Source: G963663315 sp965208975 (GTDB lineage: Bacteria; Pseudomonadota; Gammaproteobacteria; Arenicellales; Poriferihabitantaceae). From it: a stretch of DNA of 64,000 nucleotides. Of the stretch, positions 59,712 through 64,000 are shown piece by piece. The translations under genes and the position numbers were made by a program. The notes beneath the pieces were generated by a model that did no database searches, was not told the DNA's origin, and was given only the letters and a program-made list of their open reading frames with translations. The stretch covers positions 248,001-312,000 of the forward strand of contig CBDBQH010000001.1 in the NCBI GenBank assembly GCA_965208975.1. The letters are read 5' to 3'. Every line of letters starts with the position of its first letter. Within the stretch, counting starts at the first letter, position 1.

Positions 59712-60128
59712 ATGAGTATTTTTAACGTGGCGGACGAATCCTCGATGATCAGGTTGGGCCGGGAAACCTGTCGGCGCATCCCGGCCGGTAGCGTGGTTTT
59801 CCTGAATGGAGAACCCGGCGCCGGTAAAACCACATTTGTGCGGGGAATCCTGGGCGGGTTCGGGTATGATGGCGCGGTGACAAGCCCGACCTACACTCTG
59901 GTGGAGATTTATAACCCCGGCGACCGGGAGGTTATTCATTTTGATTTGTACAGAGTTGATTCTCCGGTCGAACTGGAAATGATTGGCATGCGCGACATGA
60001 TGACTGAAACCGCGATCAGCCTGATCGAGTGGCCCGCTCACGGGCATGGATTCCTGCCGCCTCCCGACCTTGAAGTTTCAATAGAATACTGCGGTGAAGG
60101 GAGAAGCGTCCGGATTGAACCGTGTTAA
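59712..60128 (+). CDS. tsaE: tRNA threonylcarbamoyladenosine protein TsaE
   Basis: A 138-residue ATPase of the t6A-modification complex (TsaBDE). Walker A GEPGAGKTTF (about 36-45), SPTYTLVEIY (about 58), and HFDLYRV with the catalytic Asp. The length is normal. In most gammaproteobacteria amiB follows directly; here a restriction-modification pair intervenes. Confidence 0.93.
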   Translation: MSIFNVADESSMIRLGRETCRRIPAGSVVFLNGEPGAGKTTFVRGILGGFGYDGAVTSPTYTLVEIYNPGDREVIHFDLYRVDSPVELEMIGMRDMMTETAISLIEWPAHGHGFLPPPDLEVSIEYCGEGRSVRIEPC

Positions 60129-60195
60129 GATCAGGCGACTCCACTACTAAACTCTTTCAGGCCGAGGCGCCTGGCCAGGCAATCAGTATTGATCC

Positions 60196-61155
60196 GTGAA
60201 CGAACAAATCATGCTATCGGCGCCAGCTGAACCAAAACGGAAAGACCCTTTTAATCGCATTGTGATGGGGGATGCGCGGCAACAATTGCGTGATCTCCCG
60301 CCAGCGTCCGTGGATCTTAGTTTCTGGTCACCTCCGTACTACGTTGGGAAGCAGTACGAGAAGGATTTGTCGTTTGACGGCTGGCAGGCGCTGATTCGGG
60401 AAGTTATAGACAGGCATACACGAATCGTGAAACCAGGCGGTTTTCTCGTCGTGAATATAGGGGACATTCTGTGTTTCCCAGATTGCTCAATGCCGCGATT
60501 TCAAGCCGATAACGTGCGGGGGAAAACGAATCCCGTAACGCGGGCTCAGGTAATGGTGGCGCGTAAGATGTATCCCGATGCAAACCGCAAAGAGTTGGGG
60601 GCGATGCTTGGGTGTAGCGAGCAAACCATTCAAAGAAGACTTGAACACAATAATGTTAGAGGTGGCAAGCATCAGGTCCCGACAAAAGTACTATTAACAG
60701 GTTGTTTGGTGGCCGAGTGGGCTGAAGCGGCTGGATTCTATCTCTATGATCAGCGGGTGTGGCATAAAGACCCGTGTTGGGCTAATAGTCGATGGCATTC
60801 CAACAGTTATCGGGCGGTAGATGAATTTGAACATATTTATGTGTTTTGGATGCCGGGAATCGTTGAGTATGATCGGGACCGTCTCACGGATTCCGAATGG
60901 TCCGAATGGGGTTCTCGCGGAGTGTGGAACATACGTTCTGTTAGTCGCAATGATCGACATGAGGCTGAGTTTCCACAGGAGCTTGCTGCACGTGTCATTC
61001 GTCTGTTCTCACCAAAGGGAGGAGTGGTGATTGACCCTTTTGTTGGTAGTGGGACTACCACGGCAGTGGCCAGGAAACTGGACAGACAATGGTTTGGTAT
61101 CGAGTCTGATGCACGATATGCCAGGATAGCCCGGGAAAGAACCAATGTCGCCTGA
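60196..61155 (+). CDS. Type II DNA methyltransferase, N4-cytosine type (SfiI-like system)
   Basis: A 319-residue methyltransferase. Motif IV FWSPPYYVG (SPPY, typical of N4-cytosine enzymes, about 44) precedes motif I VIDPFVGSGTTTAVA (about 281), the beta-class order. Between them lies a helix-turn-helix-like insert ANRKELGAMLGCSEQTIQRR (about 134-153). Start GTG 60196; ATG 60211 is the alternative. It overlaps the endonuclease gene by 11 bp. It would protect host sites from the neighbouring enzyme. Confidence 0.85.
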   Translation: MNEQIMLSAPAEPKRKDPFNRIVMGDARQQLRDLPPASVDLSFWSPPYYVGKQYEKDLSFDGWQALIREVIDRHTRIVKPGGFLVVNIGDILCFPDCSMPRFQADNVRGKTNPVTRAQVMVARKMYPDANRKELGAMLGCSEQTIQRRLEHNNVRGGKHQVPTKVLLTGCLVAEWAEAAGFYLYDQRVWHKDPCWANSRWHSNSYRAVDEFEHIYVFWMPGIVEYDRDRLTDSEWSEWGSRGVWNIRSVSRNDRHEAEFPQELAARVIRLFSPKGGVVIDPFVGSGTTTAVARKLDRQWFGIESDARYARIARERTNVA

Positions 61156-61804
61156 CGACCTGGAGCGCGTAGAACAAGCGGTCATGGAAATGGTGGTGCA
61201 GGCTATTACGGACTACCGCGACCAGATCGTCATGATTTTTAAAGAGGAGACAGATCTGCCACAAGACATTGCAGAGGATGTTACCAGAGAGGCGCTGGAG
61301 GCAATGGGGGTTTCTGGCATCAGTGAACGACTGTATGGCAAGGTTGATTACAAGAAGGCGATTTATGCGTTTTTACCAAGCCCTCAGCCAGTTGCCTTGA
61401 TGCTTGACGCGAAGGCCGAAAAACCCAACGGGAACAGAACAGCCACAATCCAAATGTCTCAAACATCAATGACGGTGAAGATGCGCCGCGGCGGCGTGGC
61501 TTTGGAGGAACCGGGCCGGCTCGACACGTTCATTAAACGCGGGCGCCGTAGATTGTGCGTAGTTACGGTTATCGCCAAGTATGTGTATGAGGAAACAGGT
61601 AGCGCCCGACAGCTACGAAGAATCATTGTGGCTTGTATACCGAATGGTGTTTTGCAAGAACGCTACAACCCAACGGTGACAGACACCATTTGGCTGGCCG
61701 GGCGCAATGCTCCCACATTGGGAGAGGATTTCAGGGTACGATTAAGTTATGCGAAACTGCGGGGGAAGGCTCCATGGAGAGTCAGGGAGATTGATTTGTG
61801 TTGA
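61145..61804 (+). CDS. Type II restriction endonuclease, SfiI-like
   Basis: A 219-residue protein, overlapping the methyltransferase gene. The active-site pattern VDYKK (Asp68), then MLDAKAEK (Asp88-x-Lys90), is a PD-(D/E)xK nuclease core with the spacing recalled for SfiI. Other segments that recall SfiI are AFLPSPQPVALM, QMSQTSM, LQERYNPTVT and RLSYAKLRGKAPWRVREI. SfiI cuts GGCCN5GGCC as a tetramer; the target of this protein is unknown. The identification rests on recalled sequence. Confidence 0.7.
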   Translation: MSPDDLERVEQAVMEMVVQAITDYRDQIVMIFKEETDLPQDIAEDVTREALEAMGVSGISERLYGKVDYKKAIYAFLPSPQPVALMLDAKAEKPNGNRTATIQMSQTSMTVKMRRGGVALEEPGRLDTFIKRGRRRLCVVTVIAKYVYEETGSARQLRRIIVACIPNGVLQERYNPTVTDTIWLAGRNAPTLGEDFRVRLSYAKLRGKAPWRVREIDLC

Positions 61805-61849
61805 ACAAGAGGAGCCCCAGTGGTTTGAGCGGGAGGGTAATCGGATGCG

Positions 61850-63049
61850 ATGCAAGGATTAGGGAAGATTTTTTACGGTAAAAATTGGATACCCCAAGTG
61901 ACTCCGTTTATCCGCAACCTGTTGATTTGTGGTTTGCTGTTTGGTCAGTGCAACGCCGCCCTTGCCGCAGTGATTAACGATATTCGCATGTGGCATGCTC
62001 CCGACCGTACCCGAATCGTGCTGGATATGGACGAGAAGGTGGGCTTTCGGGAGTTTACACTGAAATCTCCTCATCGCTTTGTGGTTGACTTGCCGCAGTC
62101 AAGATTGGCGCGTTCACTCCCCGCTCCTGACTCCATGGGGCAGTTTGTTCGCCGGATGCGTCAGGGTTATCCCGCGACAGGAGTGTTGCGGATGGTTTTT
62201 GATCTCGAAAAGCCGATTCGATATGAGATTCGATTACTCAAGCCGGTGGACCACTATCCGTATCGCCTGGTCATGGATTTTTATTCAAAAGAGTCTGTGT
62301 CGCGAACGGTTCAGGCTGACAGACCGAAGCCCGGTGAAGGCCGCGCCAATCAGGATGTGCTGATCCTGATTGACCCCGGACATGGGGGAGAAGATCCGGG
62401 AGCGCTGGGCAAAAAGACTTATGAAAAGACGGTAGTGCTCCAGATTGCGAAGAAACTGAAAAAGAAAGTGGACCGGGAGCCTGGAATGCGCGCGGAACTC
62501 ACACGCAAGGGTGACTACTATGTCGGATTACGCAACCGCACCGGGATTGCCCGCAGACTCAGGGCGGACCTGTTCGTTTCCATTCACGCGGACGCATTCA
62601 AGGATAGAAGGGTTCGCGGCGCTTCTGTGTATGCGTTATCCCAACGAGGCGCGACCAGTGAATCCGCGAGATGGCTGGCGGACAAGGAAAATGCGTCGGA
62701 CCTCGCCGGAGGAGTCATTTTGTCTGATAAGGAGGATATGCTGGCTAATGCGATGATCGACATGTCCATGACGCGAACGGTCAATGAGAGTCTTGTTCTC
62801 GGGCGGGAAGTGCTGGATGAGTTAAAAAAAATCGGGCCTGTGCACAGCAAGCGCGTGGAGCAGGCTGGATTCGCGGTGTTGAAGTCGCCCGATATTCCTT
62901 CGATTCTGGTGGAAACGGCATATATTACGAACTCGACAGAGGAGAAGTTATTGCGAAGCGAGAAACATCAGCGCCGTATCAGCGATGCGATATTGGCAGG
63001 GATCCGCAAATACATTCGCAACAACCCGATGATCCATGCACAAAATTGA
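61850..63049 (+). CDS. amiB: N-acetylmuramoyl-L-alanine amidase AmiB
   Basis: A periplasmic 399-residue amidase that splits septal peptidoglycan during division. Signal region about 20-45, N-terminal AMIN domain (VINDIRMWHAPDRTRIVLDMDE) for septal localisation, then the zinc-dependent amidase_3 domain: IDPGHGGEDPGALG (His), VSIHADAF (His) and ILVETAYITN (Glu). A C-terminal LysM domain seen in some AmiB proteins is absent. Immediately followed by mutL, the standard order. Confidence 0.94.
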   Translation: MQGLGKIFYGKNWIPQVTPFIRNLLICGLLFGQCNAALAAVINDIRMWHAPDRTRIVLDMDEKVGFREFTLKSPHRFVVDLPQSRLARSLPAPDSMGQFVRRMRQGYPATGVLRMVFDLEKPIRYEIRLLKPVDHYPYRLVMDFYSKESVSRTVQADRPKPGEGRANQDVLILIDPGHGGEDPGALGKKTYEKTVVLQIAKKLKKKVDREPGMRAELTRKGDYYVGLRNRTGIARRLRADLFVSIHADAFKDRRVRGASVYALSQRGATSESARWLADKENASDLAGGVILSDKEDMLANAMIDMSMTRTVNESLVLGREVLDELKKIGPVHSKRVEQAGFAVLKSPDIPSILVETAYITNSTEEKLLRSEKHQRRISDAILAGIRKYIRNNPMIHAQN

Positions 63050-63062
63050 ATCCACAACCACG

Positions 63063-64000
63063 ATGAGTAGCCGTCCAATCAGGCAGCTTGACGACCACCT
63101 GATCAATCAGATTGCGGCCGGGGAAGTAGTGGAACGTCCCGCGTCCCTGTTGAAGGAATTGCTGGAAAACTGTATTGACGCCAGCGCCACGAAAATTGAA
63201 ATCCAGGTTGATCGCGGCGGCATGAAACGGATTCAGGTGGTAGACAATGGTTGCGGGATTCCACGGCGGCAGTTGACTCTCGCTCTCTCACGTCATGCAA
63301 CCAGCAAGCTGGCTGTGGTGGAAGACCTGTTCCGAATCGGGACGCTGGGATTTCGCGGTGAGGCGTTGCCCAGCATCGCTGCGGTTTCCCGATTGACACT
63401 TGCTTCTCGTGTCTCGGAGCAGGGCCGGGGATATCAGGTTGCGGTACAGGGTGGACATCGGATTTCAGAGCCGGTTCCGGTGGCGCATCCGGTTGGTACG
63501 ACAGTGGATGTTCAGGACCTGTTCTACAATACGCCGGCTCGAAGGAAGTTTCTGTGCACCGAAAAAACCGAATTCAATCATTGCGATCAGGCTGTCAAGA
63601 AGATTGCGTTGAGCCAGCCGACACTGGAAGTGGTTTTTATGAATGACGGGAAAACGGTGTTTCATGTACTGCCAGCGCATACTGAAGAAGCGGTCAGGAA
63701 GAGAATCTCAGGCATTTGCGGAGCGCAGTTCTCGCGGCAATGCGTTTATCTTCAAAACCAGGCGGAAACTCTCGCTTTGTCAGGTTGGGCCGGGTTGCCG
63801 ACATTTTCGCGCGCCGGGCGGGATTTGCAGTATTTCTATGTGAATGGCAGGGCGGTGAAGGACCATCTGATTGCCCATGCCGTCCGCCGGGCTTATAACG
63901 ATGTGCTGTATCATGGTCGGCATCCGGCATTTATCCTGTTTCTGGATATCAGACCGGATCTGGTGGATGTCAATGTCCATCCCGCAAAAAGTGAAGTGCG
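63063..64000 (+). CDS. mutL: DNA mismatch repair protein MutL, N-terminal part (runs off the window)
   Basis: The frame is open to the last base. 312 codons are seen, covering the GHKL ATPase domain: QIAAGEVVERPASLLKELLENCIDA with the catalytic Glu (about 17-41), VDNGCGIP, GTLGFRGEAL and FYNTPARRKFL. The C-terminal dimerisation domain is beyond the window. ATG 63063 gives the standard MSSRPIRQL start; ATG 63036, in frame and overlapping amiB, is an alternative. Confidence 0.94.
   Translation, partial: MSSRPIRQLDDHLINQIAAGEVVERPASLLKELLENCIDASATKIEIQVDRGGMKRIQVVDNGCGIPRRQLTLALSRHATSKLAVVEDLFRIGTLGFRGEALPSIAAVSRLTLASRVSEQGRGYQVAVQGGHRISEPVPVAHPVGTTVDVQDLFYNTPARRKFLCTEKTEFNHCDQAVKKIALSQPTLEVVFMNDGKTVFHVLPAHTEEAVRKRISGICGAQFSRQCVYLQNQAETLALSGWAGLPTFSRAGRDLQYFYVNGRAVKDHLIAHAVRRAYNDVLYHGRHPAFILFLDIRPDLVDVNVHPAKSEV

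Noticed and set aside
58563..60047. 494-codon version of queG
   Set aside because: The first 135 codons run antisense to tsaE. The QueG family start is the Met at 59642.

Overview
This window reads as the chromosome of a gammaproteobacterium, probably an uncultured, marine or host-associated one (inference). Housekeeping blocks have gammaproteobacterial gene content and order: leuS-lptE-holA-proA, dnaG/rpoD followed by tRNA-Ile2(CAU), and tsaE/amiB/mutL. The accessory load is heavy: an insertion sequence, toxin-antitoxin pairs, two restriction-modification systems, TRAP and ABC sugar transporters, a giant repeat adhesin and several families of GC-rich palindromic repeats. No statistics were computed; all statements come from reading the sequence and recalled family knowledge.

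Layout. 0-3.5 kb: an IS1380-family element with its ends and target duplication, a secreted RTX-repeat protein and a small membrane protein. 3.6-15.7 kb: core genes (cytochrome c4-like, engB, proA, holA, lptE, leuS, dnaG, rpoD, tRNA-Ile2), with an enolase-superfamily gene lodged between dnaG and rpoD. 15.7-24.2 kb: a sugar-acid catabolic locus, with a dehydratase, two dehydrogenases, KDPG aldolase and KDG kinase on the minus strand, a GntR regulator, and a divergent TRAP transporter; the divergent promoter holds a perfect 40-bp A/T palindrome. 24.2-30.9 kb: a polyol (mannitol-type) ABC transporter, polyol dehydrogenase and fructokinase cassette, flanked by a 40-bp direct repeat that duplicates the end of dctM, which suggests insertion. 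31.2-32.8 kb: a coupled Asp/Glu-racemase-type gene and sulfotransferase-like gene.

32.8-45.8 kb is a defence-like island: two DUF4143 ATPases around a ParD/ParE-type pair, a VapBC pair, and a type I restriction system (hsdM broken by a 5-bp duplication, an orphan HicB-like gene, hsdS, an AlbA_2/ATPase gene, hsdR). A 110-bp tandem repeat before hsdR carries two LexA-box-like sites. 45.8-49.8 kb: dgkA, a phosphopantetheinyl transferase, an MFS transporter and a MATE transporter. 50-56.5 kb: a giant Calx-beta autotransporter-like adhesin whose 5' end carries an 18-copy GCCA tract and whose frame is broken by a 7-bp near-duplication, so it looks phase-variable. 56.5-57.0 kb is packed with repeats. 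57-64 kb: fabI, orn, queG, tsaE, an SfiI-like type II restriction-modification pair inserted between tsaE and amiB, amiB, and the start of mutL, which runs off the window.

How the parts work together: the TRAP transporter, dehydrogenases, dehydratase, KdgK and Eda form a route from a sugar acid to pyruvate and glyceraldehyde-3-phosphate. The ABC cassette would import a polyol, oxidise it to fructose and phosphorylate it. The restriction, toxin-antitoxin and adhesin loci show several marks of switching or recent decay: short tandem duplications, simple repeats and palindromic repeats that supply stop codons.
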